From NCBI GenBank assembly GCA_045629205.1, contig JAZQQT010000084.1, positions 1-31,239 of the forward strand: 31,239 bases of DNA. Reading direction: 5' to 3'. A program made the translations under genes and the position numbers. Below are positions 1-7,561 of the stretch, piece by piece (position 1 is the stretch's first letter; the number at the start of each line of letters is the position of its first letter). This stretch comes from JAZQLP01 sp045629205 (GTDB lineage Bacteria > Bacillota > Clostridia > Oscillospirales > UBA644). Below the pieces are notes generated by a model. The model was given only the letters and a program-made list of their open reading frames with translations. It was not told the origin of the DNA and did not search any database.

Positions 1-12
1 ACGTTTTTTTGT

Positions 13-103
13 TGGCGGAGAAGGAGGGATTCGAACCCTCGAAACGCGTTAACGTTTACATGATTTCCAATCATGCGCCCTCGACCAGCTAGGCGACTTC
101 TCC
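13..103 (-). tRNA. tRNA-Ser(GGA) with encoded CCA
   Basis: Read on the minus strand, the acceptor arm GGAGAAG (from 103) pairs with CTTCTCC, followed by discriminator G and an encoded CCA ending at 13. The anticodon loop reads ATTGGAAAT, giving anticodon GGA (serine, UCC/UCU codons). A long variable arm is present, as expected for a class II tRNA, and the T-loop is TTCGAAT. The length of about 91 nt fits tRNA-Ser. Everything was seen directly by pairing arms. Confidence 0.97.
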
Positions 104-144
104 ATTACGGTCGAATTCCAATACATTCTATCAAATGCTTAAGT

Positions 145-173
145 ATTATATCAAAAAAAACGATTGATTGCAA
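145..173 (-). promoter_or_regulatory. Putative promoter of tRNA-Ser
   Basis: On the minus strand there is TTGCAA (173-168), a 17-nt gap and a perfect TATAAT (150-145). Transcription would start near 138, about 35 nt before the tRNA 5' end. The -35 box matches only four of six consensus positions. Confidence 0.5.
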
Positions 174-241
174 TACCTGAAAATTGAATATTTTGTAAAA
201 AGTCCGTTTGTAAATTTTATTGTTTTATCTGCGATTTTATA

Positions 242-269
242 TTGACTTTATAGAATAAATGAATATAAT
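242..269 (+). promoter_or_regulatory. Putative sigma-A promoter for the sugar cluster
   Basis: TTGACT at 242-247 and TATAAT at 264-269 are separated by 16 nt. A small perfect hairpin (ACGGC-GTT-GCCGT, 289-301) sits just after the expected start and could be an operator or a leader structure. The AAAGGA ribosome site lies shortly before the ATG at 343. Confidence 0.6.
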
Positions 270-342
270 TATATTAAATAGGCAGTATACGGCGTTGCCG
301 TTGTCTTCCTTCATATGAAATCACTATCGAAAGGAATATTAT

Positions 343-1674
343 ATGAAAAATCAGGAATTATTCGAGAAAATTTGTGATATAAAATTTCTCGACGCTCATT
401 CCCATGTAGACTCCAGACACGTTTCCGCAAGAGGCTTGCACGATGTCCTTCTTTATCATATGGTCATTTCCGACCTTTATTGCGGCGGTTGCCCCGACGG
501 TGCACGTCTTTCCGAAATGCCGGATGATGACGAAGCTTATTATCGTCTCGAAAGAGCTATCCCTTATGTAAAAAATATCCGCAATACCAGTTGCTATTGG
601 GGTGTTCGCACAATTCTTAAAGATCTTTACGGTATCACCGAAGAAGTTGATGAATCCAATTGGAAAAAAATTGACGCAGCGATCCGTGAAAGAGCCGGTG
701 ATCCCGTTTGGGAAAGAGAAATCCTCAGCAGAGCCGGAATCCAGAAGGTTATGACCGAGTATGCCCGTCGCGGCAAGAATGCCGATGACATTCTCGAATA
801 TTCTCAGGAATGGTCATTCTTTACAAGAGCTCAGTGGGGAAGACAGGATGCTGCTCTTCTCGAACTCGAACATGCATGGAACTGTCCCGAAGCTTCTTCA
901 CCGATTCCCGTAAAGGCTTCCGACGACGACGTTAAATTCGCAAAGAAAATCAAAAACGTAGACGATGTTAAGGCTGCTCTCAAACATTATTGCGACAAGA
1001 CACCCGAAGATCTTTGCACAACAAATGCTTCGCATCTTTCCACAGATATTCATTTCGGCCGTAAAGTAACCGACGAAGAAATGAACAAGGCTATTGCAAA
1101 CCGTGCAAACGCAGGTCCCGAAGAACGTGATATATATGCTAACTATATTCAGAACGCATATATGGATATGCTCGACGAAAGAGGCTCCAAGATCATTCTT
1201 CAGTTCTCTCTCGGAGCAGAGCCTCTTCCATTCGAAACAGGAAGTATTCTCCATCAGGAAACAGGCTTTGAAATAGCAAAGATGATGTCCGAACATCCGA
1301 ACCGTATGTTCCTCTTCCATGTGGCAAACGAAGCTCTCGATCAGCAGTTCTGCACGATCTGCCGCGAACTTCCCAATGCAGGTCTCGTAGGATACTGGTG
1401 GCACAATTTCTTCCCGCCGATGATCCGCAAAGTCATGAGCGACCGTATGGATATGCTCGCTGCAAACAAAACTATCGGATTCTTCTCCGATGCTTACTGC
1501 GTGGATTGGCTTTATGCTAAATCCCGTATCGTCCGCACACAGTTTGCCGACGTCCTCGGTCAGAGAATCGAAATGGGTCAGTATACCGAGCAGGTTGCTC
1601 TTGATTATGTCAAGACTATTTGTTACGATTCACCGATCAATATTCTCGGCATGAAACCCAACACAAATCTTTAA
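343..1674 (+). CDS. Diverged uronate-isomerase-like amidohydrolase
   Basis: The 443-residue protein looks like a distant member of the uronate isomerase (UxaC, COG1904) branch of the amidohydrolase superfamily, cytosolic metal enzymes that interconvert aldo- and keto-uronates. Seen: the strand-1 metal motif DAHSHVD (H19, H21); a YWWHNFF segment where UxaC has WWFND; a strand-8 metal Asp in FFSDAYC (D383); and a C-terminal stretch aligning with the UxaC end. The family's TDSR motif reads SDAY here, so the substrate-carboxylate Arg is replaced by Tyr385. The protein is slightly shorter than E. coli UxaC (about 470). It is followed by a PfkB kinase and a class II aldolase, not by mannonate or altronate enzymes, so the substrate may be a different aldose or acid. 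Fold call is firm, reaction is not. Confidence 0.7.
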   Translation: MKNQELFEKICDIKFLDAHSHVDSRHVSARGLHDVLLYHMVISDLYCGGCPDGARLSEMPDDDEAYYRLERAIPYVKNIRNTSCYWGVRTILKDLYGITEEVDESNWKKIDAAIRERAGDPVWEREILSRAGIQKVMTEYARRGKNADDILEYSQEWSFFTRAQWGRQDAALLELEHAWNCPEASSPIPVKASDDDVKFAKKIKNVDDVKAALKHYCDKTPEDLCTTNASHLSTDIHFGRKVTDEEMNKAIANRANAGPEERDIYANYIQNAYMDMLDERGSKIILQFSLGAEPLPFETGSILHQETGFEIAKMMSEHPNRMFLFHVANEALDQQFCTICRELPNAGLVGYWWHNFFPPMIRKVMSDRMDMLAANKTIGFFSDAYCVDWLYAKSRIVRTQFADVLGQRIEMGQYTEQVALDYVKTICYDSPINILGMKPNTNL

Positions 1675-1693
1675 TTAATACTATTGAAACTCA

Positions 1694-1734
1694 GGGCGGC
1701 AGCCGCTGGAAATGCGGTTGCTCCGCCCGTTTTT
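1694..1734 (+). terminator. Terminator-like hairpin inside the sugar cluster
   Basis: A GC-rich stem, GGGCGGCAGCCGC against GCGGTTGCTCCGCCC with a small bulge, is followed by G and five Ts. It lies between the isomerase-like gene and the kinase gene with no new promoter visible after it, so it may act as a partial terminator that lowers expression of the downstream pair. It also overlaps the upstream in-frame ATG at 1712, which argues against that start for the kinase. Confidence 0.7.
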
Positions 1735-1753
1735 AACGAAGGGGGATACCGAT

Positions 1754-2671
1754 ATGAAAAAATATCAGGTTCTTTCCGCAGGCTTGATGGTGTCTGACAT
1801 TATTGCAATTCCCGTTTCTTCGGATTTGTTTTCAAAAGATACCGTATATCCCGACAGCATAACGTTTCATTCCGGCGGAGATGCTATGAATGTTGCCGTT
1901 GATTTGGCAAAACTCGGTGCAAGCGTGGCTATGGCGGGATGTGTAGGCGATGACGCAGCAGGGCAGTTCTTAATAAATGTTCTTCGTAAAGAAGGCATCG
2001 ACACTTCATGTGTCAGAGCTTTATCCGACAAAGGAACTTCGACCAGTCTCGTGATTTGCGAACCGAATGCGGAACGTCACTTTATATTTACGTCCGGCGC
2101 AAATACCGTTTTCAACGGGGCTGCAATTACAGACGCGATGCTTGAGTCTGTCGCCGCTTTGTTTATCGGAAGTTCTATGGCCCTTCCTTCGCTTGAAGGC
2201 GACGTGCTTGCCGATTTGTTCAGTCGCGCGCGTAAACTCGGCGTTGTCACGGCAATGGATGCCACGTCGGCTGCCGACGGCAGATATCTCGAAAGAATAG
2301 AAGCCGCGCTTCCGTATACCGATATATTTATTCCCAGTCACCGGGAAGCTGTTCTTATTACAGGTGATGATGATCCCGTTGCGGAGATAGAATTCCTTAA
2401 AAACAGGGGAGTAAAAGTTGCCGGAGTAAAATCCGGAAGCAAAGGCGTATTTATTTCGGCAGATAAGTTCATTCACGTTCCTGCCGAAAATTGCGCGTGT
2501 CCTGTCGATACGACCGGTGCCGGAGATGCGTTTATGGCAGGATTTATGTATGGTATAGTCAACGGCAAATCACCCGAACAGTCTGCCGTTATCGGCAATA
2601 AAACCGCTTTTCGCTGCATAATGCAGATAGGAGCGGCTCTCAAAGAAAAAACTATAATATCACTTGATTAA
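1754..2671 (+). CDS. PfkB-family carbohydrate kinase
   Basis: A 305-residue ribokinase/PfkB-family sugar kinase that transfers phosphate from ATP to a sugar hydroxyl in the cytosol. Seen: the N-terminal substrate motif HSGGDAMNVA (about 39-48), and the C-terminal signature DTTGAGDAF (252-260) with D258 as catalytic base next to the anion hole. Length is normal for the family. The start at 1754 was chosen because GAAGGGGG lies just upstream at good spacing; the longer frame from 1712 would begin inside the terminator hairpin. Between an isomerase-like enzyme and a class II aldolase, it probably phosphorylates the ketose or keto-acid made by the first and cleaved by the second (inference). The family includes fructokinase, KDG kinase, tagatose-6-P kinase and IolC, so the substrate cannot be named. 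Confidence 0.88.
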   Translation: MKKYQVLSAGLMVSDIIAIPVSSDLFSKDTVYPDSITFHSGGDAMNVAVDLAKLGASVAMAGCVGDDAAGQFLINVLRKEGIDTSCVRALSDKGTSTSLVICEPNAERHFIFTSGANTVFNGAAITDAMLESVAALFIGSSMALPSLEGDVLADLFSRARKLGVVTAMDATSAADGRYLERIEAALPYTDIFIPSHREAVLITGDDDPVAEIEFLKNRGVKVAGVKSGSKGVFISADKFIHVPAENCACPVDTTGAGDAFMAGFMYGIVNGKSPEQSAVIGNKTAFRCIMQIGAALKEKTIISLD

Positions 2672-2686
2672 TCGGAGGATTATATT

Positions 2687-3538
2687 ATGTCACTTGCTCC
2701 AATGAAAGACATGATGGTCGAAGCCCGCAAAAAAGGTTATGCCATCGGCGCATTCGAATTTTGGTCTCTTGATTCCGCTTATGCTATCGTAAGAGCCGCA
2801 GAAGAACTCAACACACCTGTTATTCTGCAGTCCGGTTGTTACGAAGGCGCGTTCGCAGGCGGATACGATAAACTTGCGGTTCTCGGAAAAATTGCCGCCG
2901 AATCGGTAAAAGTTCCGGTAGCTCTTCACCTTGATCACGGCGCAACTCTCGACGAAGTCAAACTTTGTCTCGATGCCGGGTATACTTCCGTTATGCTCGA
3001 CGCGTCAAGCAAGCCTCTCGAGGAAAATATCCGTCTTACACAGCAGGTCGTTGCAATGGCTCATCCTCTCGGCGTAACCGTAGAAGCCGAACTCGGTGTT
3101 CTCGACGGCGCCGAAGCTGGTGTTACCATCGACGAAGCAATGGGACTTCAGACTGACCCTGACGAAGCAGCTTATTTTGTAGAACAGACCGGTGTTGATG
3201 TTCTTGCCGTTTCCATCGGAACTTCACACGGACACTACAAATTCCCGCCGAAGATCAATATTCCGCGTCTTATGAAGATTGCCGACAAAGTTGCGCTTCC
3301 TCTCGTTCTTCACGGCGGTTCAGGAACTCCCGAAGACAAAATGAAAGAAGCTATTCAACACGGTATCGCAAAGATCAATATCTGCACCGACTTCATTGCC
3401 GCATACGGTAAAGGCTTTACCGCTGCTCAGCAGACCGAGGGTTTCAGATATAACGTTCCCAATCTTTTCGTCACCGCTCAGTCCAACGGTCAGGCTCTTG
3501 TCAAACATATGCTTGAGCTTTTCCTTAATCTCAGATAA
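2687..3538 (+). CDS. Class II (zinc) ketose-bisphosphate aldolase
   Basis: A 283-residue zinc aldolase of the FbaA/GatY/KbaY/IolJ family, cleaving a ketose (bis)phosphate to DHAP and an aldehyde. Seen: HLDHG (81-85) with catalytic D83 and zinc ligand H84; VEAELG; zinc ligand H181 in GTSHGHY; zinc ligand H209 in LHGGSG; and KINICTD binding the phosphate. The N-terminal substrate strand, usually GAFN..N.E, reads GAFEFWSLD, so two conserved Asn residues are changed. This hints at a substrate other than fructose- or tagatose-bisphosphate. A CGGAGG ribosome site precedes the ATG and only 15 nt separate it from the kinase. Last gene of the cluster, followed by a clear terminator. Confidence 0.9.
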   Translation: MSLAPMKDMMVEARKKGYAIGAFEFWSLDSAYAIVRAAEELNTPVILQSGCYEGAFAGGYDKLAVLGKIAAESVKVPVALHLDHGATLDEVKLCLDAGYTSVMLDASSKPLEENIRLTQQVVAMAHPLGVTVEAELGVLDGAEAGVTIDEAMGLQTDPDEAAYFVEQTGVDVLAVSIGTSHGHYKFPPKINIPRLMKIADKVALPLVLHGGSGTPEDKMKEAIQHGIAKINICTDFIAAYGKGFTAAQQTEGFRYNVPNLFVTAQSNGQALVKHMLELFLNLR

Positions 3539-3554
3539 CTATCACGAAATATTG

Positions 3555-3580
3555 AAAGGACCGCTTTTGCGGTCCTTTTT
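3555..3580 (+). terminator. Intrinsic terminator after the aldolase gene
   Basis: AAAGGACCGC, loop TTTT, GCGGTCCTTTTT: a ten-base-pair perfect stem running directly into a T tract. Confidence 0.93.
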
Positions 3581-3582
3581 GC

Positions 3583-3611
3583 TTGACATCTTCTTATATT
3601 TATAATATCAT
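3583..3611 (+). promoter_or_regulatory. Sigma-A promoter for fumarase/malic enzyme
   Basis: TTGACA (3583-3588), a 17-nt spacer and TATCAT (3606-3611) lie immediately after the upstream terminator. The start codon at 3645 leaves a leader of under 30 nt. Confidence 0.72.
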
Positions 3612-3644
3612 ATTTATAAAAGTAACAGTCGAAAGAAGAATTGT

Positions 3645-5015
3645 ATGAATTATCGTATAGAAAAAGATTCAATGGGGGAGATTTCCGTTCCTGCGGATAA
3701 TCTTTGGGGGGCGCAGACTCAGCGTAGTCTTAACAATTTCCGTATCGGAACCGAAAAAATGCCGTCCGAAATAATACGTGCCTTCGGTTATCTCAAAGCC
3801 GCTGCCGCAAAAGCCAATTCAGAGCTTGTGCCAAACCGCATGACTGCGGAAAAGTGCAGTCTGATCTGTGAAGCCTCCGGTAAAATCATAAACGGTGATC
3901 TTGATTCCGAGTTTCCTCTTGCCGTATGGCAGACGGGTTCCGGCACACAAACGAATATGAATGTCAACGAAGTAATATGCGGTTATATCACTTCACAAAA
4001 AGGAGAGAAAATCATTCATCCCAACGATGATGTCAATATGTCACAGTCATCAAATGATACTTTCCCGTCTGCGATGCATGTTTCGGCGGTTCTTTCTGTA
4101 GAAAGCAGCCTTTTACCGGCAATTCGGGAAATGATTTCAACCCTTGCCCGTCTCGAAAGCGAAAACACCGACGCAATAAAATGCGGACGAACTCATCTTC
4201 AGGATGCCGTTCCGATTTCGTTCGGACAGGAGATAAGCGGATGGCGTTCTTCTCTCGAAAAAGATTGCGAAATGATAAAAATCTCACTTGAACCTTTACG
4301 CGAAATAGCACTCGGCGCAACGGCAGTCGGAACCGGACTCAATGCTCCCGAAAATTTTGATTCATGTGTTTGCCGTGAACTTTCGGATATTACGGGATCT
4401 GTCTTTATTCCGTCAATAAATAAGTTTCATGCGCTTTCGTCAAAAGATGAACTTGTATTTTCACATGGAGCCCACAAAGCACTTGCTTCCGATTTGATGA
4501 AAATTGCAAATGATGTCAGATGGCTCGCAAGCGGTCCGCGTTTGGGACTCGGAGAAATTTCGATTCCGGCAAACGAACCGGGTTCTTCGATTATGCCCGG
4601 TAAGGTCAATCCCACGCAGTGCGAAGCCGTTACAATGGTAGCGGTTCAGGTTATGGGCAATGATACCGCGATCGGTATAGCTGCTTCTCAGGGTAACTTC
4701 GAACTCAATGTTTTTATGCCGGTTCTTATTTACAATTATCTTCAGTCTGTTCGTCTCCTTTCGGACGTCTGCGATTCCTTCAATAAAAATTGCCTTATGG
4801 GAATAAAAGCAAATCGTGACAAAATGACCTCAAATTTAAACAGCAGTCTTATGCTCGTTACCGCGCTCTCTCCTCTGATCGGATACGACAAGGCGGCTGA
4901 AGTTGCGAAAAAAGCTTTTGCGGACGGTCTTTCTTTAAAAGAAAGTTGCATTTCACTCGGATACTTAACGGCAGATGAGTTCGATGCAAATGTCTGTCCC
5001 GAAAAAATGATATAA
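3645..5015 (+). CDS. fumC: Class II fumarate hydratase
   Basis: A 456-residue class II fumarase catalysing fumarate + water to L-malate as a cytosolic homotetramer. Seen: GSGTQTNMNVNE near residue 97, SSNDTFPSAMH, the GRTHLQDA segment, and the superfamily signature GSSIMPGKVNPTQCEA (313-328) carrying the catalytic serine loop. The NKFHALSSKDELVFSHGA stretch and RLGLGEISIP.NEPG match FumC rather than aspartase or argininosuccinate lyase. Full length. The malic enzyme gene starts 13 nt downstream, so the pair converts fumarate to pyruvate. This oxygen-stable enzyme lacks the iron-sulfur cluster of class I fumarases. Confidence 0.96.
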   Translation: MNYRIEKDSMGEISVPADNLWGAQTQRSLNNFRIGTEKMPSEIIRAFGYLKAAAAKANSELVPNRMTAEKCSLICEASGKIINGDLDSEFPLAVWQTGSGTQTNMNVNEVICGYITSQKGEKIIHPNDDVNMSQSSNDTFPSAMHVSAVLSVESSLLPAIREMISTLARLESENTDAIKCGRTHLQDAVPISFGQEISGWRSSLEKDCEMIKISLEPLREIALGATAVGTGLNAPENFDSCVCRELSDITGSVFIPSINKFHALSSKDELVFSHGAHKALASDLMKIANDVRWLASGPRLGLGEISIPANEPGSSIMPGKVNPTQCEAVTMVAVQVMGNDTAIGIAASQGNFELNVFMPVLIYNYLQSVRLLSDVCDSFNKNCLMGIKANRDKMTSNLNSSLMLVTALSPLIGYDKAAEVAKKAFADGLSLKESCISLGYLTADEFDANVCPEKMI

Positions 5016-5028
5016 AGCAGGTAAAGAA

Positions 5029-6204
5029 ATGAATATTCGAGAAGAATCATTAAAAAAACATTACGAATGGAAGGGCAAGATTGAGGTCGTTTCCCGTGTT
5101 CCCGTAAGTAATTCGGAAGAGCTTTCGCTTGCGTATACGCCTGGTGTTGCCGAACCGTGTATTGAAATCAGCAAAAATAACGATAAATCGTGGGAACTTA
5201 CCCGCAGAAGTAACCTCGTTGCCGTCGTTACGGACGGAACGGCTGTCCTCGGTCTGGGAGATATAGGTCCCGAAGCCGGAATGCCGGTTATGGAAGGAAA
5301 ATGCGCCCTTTTTAAAAAGTTCGCAGACATCGACGCTTTTCCTCTTTGCGTAAAATCAAAAGATACCGATGAAATCGTCAGAACCGTCTATCTGCTCTCG
5401 GGATCTTTCGGTGGAATCAATCTTGAGGATATTTCGGCACCTCGCTGTTTTGAAATTGAAGCAAAGCTTAAGGAGCTTTGCGATATTCCCGTATTTCACG
5501 ATGATCAGCACGGAACTGCGGTCGTAGTGGCTGCGGCTCTTATAAATGCACTGAAGGTGGCAGATAAAAAAATATCCGATGTCACGGTTGTCATTAACGG
5601 CGCCGGAGCGGCGGGAACCGCCATCGGACGTCATCTTCTCAATATCGGAGTCCGTCATCTTGTTATGGTTGACCGTAAGGGGATTCTGGCTCGAGACGAT
5701 GATTCTCTTTCACCTGCGCATAAAGCATTGGCAAATGATACGAATGAGAATTGTATTCACGGAACCTTGGCGGATGCTCTTGTAGGAGCGGATGTGTTTG
5801 TCGGAGTGTCCGCTCCGAATATAGTAACCGGGGAAATGATAAAATCCATGAACAAAAAACCGATAGTTTTTGCAATGGCAAACCCAAATCCCGAAATAAT
5901 GCCGGATATCGCAAAAGAAGCCGGAGCATTCATAGTCGGAACGGGTCGCTCCGATTTTCCGAATCAGATAAATAACGTTTTGGCTTTTCCGGGGATATTC
6001 CGAGGCGCTCTCGATTGCCGGGCAACATGTATCAATGAAGAAATGAAGGTTGCCGCGTCATTTGCTCTTGCCTCGTTTATTCCCGAATCCGATTTGTCGG
6101 TCAATAATATCATTCCGTCTCCGCTCACTGCCGGCGTTGCGTCTGCCGTTGCCGGAGCGGTTGTCGATGCGGCACGCAAAACGGGAGTGGCAAGAAATCA
6201 GTAG
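5029..6204 (+). CDS. NAD(P)-dependent malic enzyme
   Basis: A 391-residue short bacterial malic enzyme: L-malate + NAD(P)+ to pyruvate + CO2 + NAD(P)H. Seen: catalytic Tyr in YTPGVAEPC (Y36), VTDGTAVLGLGDIG (68-80), catalytic Lys in EGKCALFK (K91), metal ligands NLEDI (E133, D134) and HDDQHGTA (157-164), then the Rossmann motif INGAGAAGTAIG (189-200). No phosphotransacetylase tail, so it is the short form typical of Bacillota. Cofactor preference cannot be settled by eye. It is co-transcribed with fumarase and ends at a strong two-way terminator facing the minus-strand operon. Malolactic enzyme is excluded because that family is longer. Confidence 0.94.
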   Translation: MNIREESLKKHYEWKGKIEVVSRVPVSNSEELSLAYTPGVAEPCIEISKNNDKSWELTRRSNLVAVVTDGTAVLGLGDIGPEAGMPVMEGKCALFKKFADIDAFPLCVKSKDTDEIVRTVYLLSGSFGGINLEDISAPRCFEIEAKLKELCDIPVFHDDQHGTAVVVAAALINALKVADKKISDVTVVINGAGAAGTAIGRHLLNIGVRHLVMVDRKGILARDDDSLSPAHKALANDTNENCIHGTLADALVGADVFVGVSAPNIVTGEMIKSMNKKPIVFAMANPNPEIMPDIAKEAGAFIVGTGRSDFPNQINNVLAFPGIFRGALDCRATCINEEMKVAASFALASFIPESDLSVNNIIPSPLTAGVASAVAGAVVDAARKTGVARNQ

Positions 6205-6216
6205 TATATATAGTAA

Positions 6217-6253
6217 AACGGAGAGACTGCGTTGCTTATGCAGTCTCTCCGTT
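6217..6253. terminator. Bidirectional terminator between convergent operons
   Basis: A 14-base-pair perfect stem, AACGGAGAGACTGC (6217-6230) against GCAGTCTCTCCGTT (6240-6253), with a 9-nt loop. T-rich sequence follows on the plus strand, and AA before the stem gives Ts on the minus strand, so it can end both the malic enzyme and the PHP transcripts. Confidence 0.9.
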
Positions 6254-6267
6254 ATTTTCTTGTTTTT

Positions 6268-7554
6268 TTAAATGATCGGTTTTACCGATTTTTTTCCTAT
6301 TTCCGCAAAATATGCTGTCCGTTCATTCATGTCCGGAAAATCAGATATTGTTTTTTCAGAGAAAAAATTATTATTTCTGTTTTCGCTTGCGGCTGTTTCA
6401 TGCCCGATAAGCGCCCATGCCGCATCGTATAGCGGAGTAAACATTTCATCTCTCTGTGCGTAACATATAAAATTCTGTCTCGGTGTATTTATATCTTCAC
6501 CGCTGATTTTGAAAAAGCCCATTTCATCGGCAAGTGACTGAACGCGGATCAGCTGCTCTTTTGTATTTCTTGACGGCATATATGTTATTGCCCTCATGCC
6601 TGCGTCCTTCAGATATGCAAATAATTCGTCAAGATAATCGTCTTCAAACTTCTGCGGCTTTTTATCTCCGGTCACGGAATCTCCAACGTCTCCGAGATAC
6701 GGATAAGCACTGATGCCTCCGATTTTGTCCGAAAAACGGAGAAACTCCTCTAATTTCGGGCATTCTTCGTCCGCGTCAACGTAAACGGAAGAAACAAGAT
6801 TGCTTTTCAATGCTCCGAGAAGATCGTATTCATAAAATGGATTATCTACATCGTTAAGATATCCCTCGACTTTTGAAGAGAGCGGAATTTCCAACCGATT
6901 TTTAAGAATGCGCACAACATTTTCTTTGCCGTATTTTGCAATTATTTTTTTTGAAAGTGCAAAAAGCAGATGTCTTTCTGTAACTCCGCCGCCTTCCGTT
7001 GTTTTTGAAAGAGGTAAAACGTCATTATCGTAGTCGATATTGATTCCGCAGCTGACAACCTTTTTATTGATGTTGTCGACCATTTTACGGTTTCTTACGT
7101 CACGTGCCTGACGTATCGGTTTGAGAAAACTGTTTACTCTTTTGAATTCGTTGTGCGGTATTCCGTAGATCGAAACATAAGAAATACCCTGTTGGTCGGG
7201 ATTGTTGATCCTTCTGTGTTCAAAAGGCGTTCCTTTCATATTTACACGGCATTCAATTCCTACGGTAGCTGCTATCCCGAGTATACGTGCCGCGCTTATG
7301 AATTCTTTTCCGCCGCTTATCGAATCGTGGTCCATAATTCCCACGGTTTTAAGTCCGGCTTTCCATCCTTTTACCACTGCAAGGGAAGGTGAGTATGGTG
7401 AAAAAGAATATGAAGTGTGAATGTGATTGTTTACGTCGGGTAAATCACTGTCGGGAATTATTTTCCCCGCTTTTACCTGTGTCGCAAATTTTTTTACGTA
7501 TGTCAGTCGTTTGATTAAGCTGTTGTTGTTAAGCGCAATGTCCCAATTTATCAT
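6268..7554 (-). CDS. PHP-domain metal-dependent phosphoesterase-like protein
   Basis: A 428-residue protein with the polymerase-and-histidinol-phosphatase (PHP) fold, a trinuclear-metal phosphoesterase scaffold. Seen: motif I NNHIHTSYSFSPYSPS with H44 and H46, motif II GIMDHDSISGG with D75, H76 and D77, and motif III GIECR with E101. The central part (about 140-300) is mostly not recognisable and longer than in simple PHP phosphatases; near the end there is GEDINTPRQNF. No signal peptide or membrane segment. Its start lies 7 nt from the stop of lplA with an AGGA ribosome site inside that gap, so it is the third gene of the pfk operon. Substrate unknown; a sugar-phosphate or nucleotide phosphatase are possibilities without direct support. 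Confidence 0.78.
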   Translation of the reverse strand: MINWDIALNNNSLIKRLTYVKKFATQVKAGKIIPDSDLPDVNNHIHTSYSFSPYSPSLAVVKGWKAGLKTVGIMDHDSISGGKEFISAARILGIAATVGIECRVNMKGTPFEHRRINNPDQQGISYVSIYGIPHNEFKRVNSFLKPIRQARDVRNRKMVDNINKKVVSCGINIDYDNDVLPLSKTTEGGGVTERHLLFALSKKIIAKYGKENVVRILKNRLEIPLSSKVEGYLNDVDNPFYEYDLLGALKSNLVSSVYVDADEECPKLEEFLRFSDKIGGISAYPYLGDVGDSVTGDKKPQKFEDDYLDELFAYLKDAGMRAITYMPSRNTKEQLIRVQSLADEMGFFKISGEDINTPRQNFICYAQRDEMFTPLYDAAWALIGHETAASENRNNNFFSEKTISDFPDMNERTAYFAEIGKKSVKPII

Positions 7555-7561
7555 ATAATCC

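Noticed and set aside
898..1404. 168-codon open frame on the minus strand inside the isomerase-like gene
   Set aside because: Lies entirely antisense to a gene with clear motifs; no ribosome site, Cys/Ile/Phe-rich composition typical of antisense shadows.
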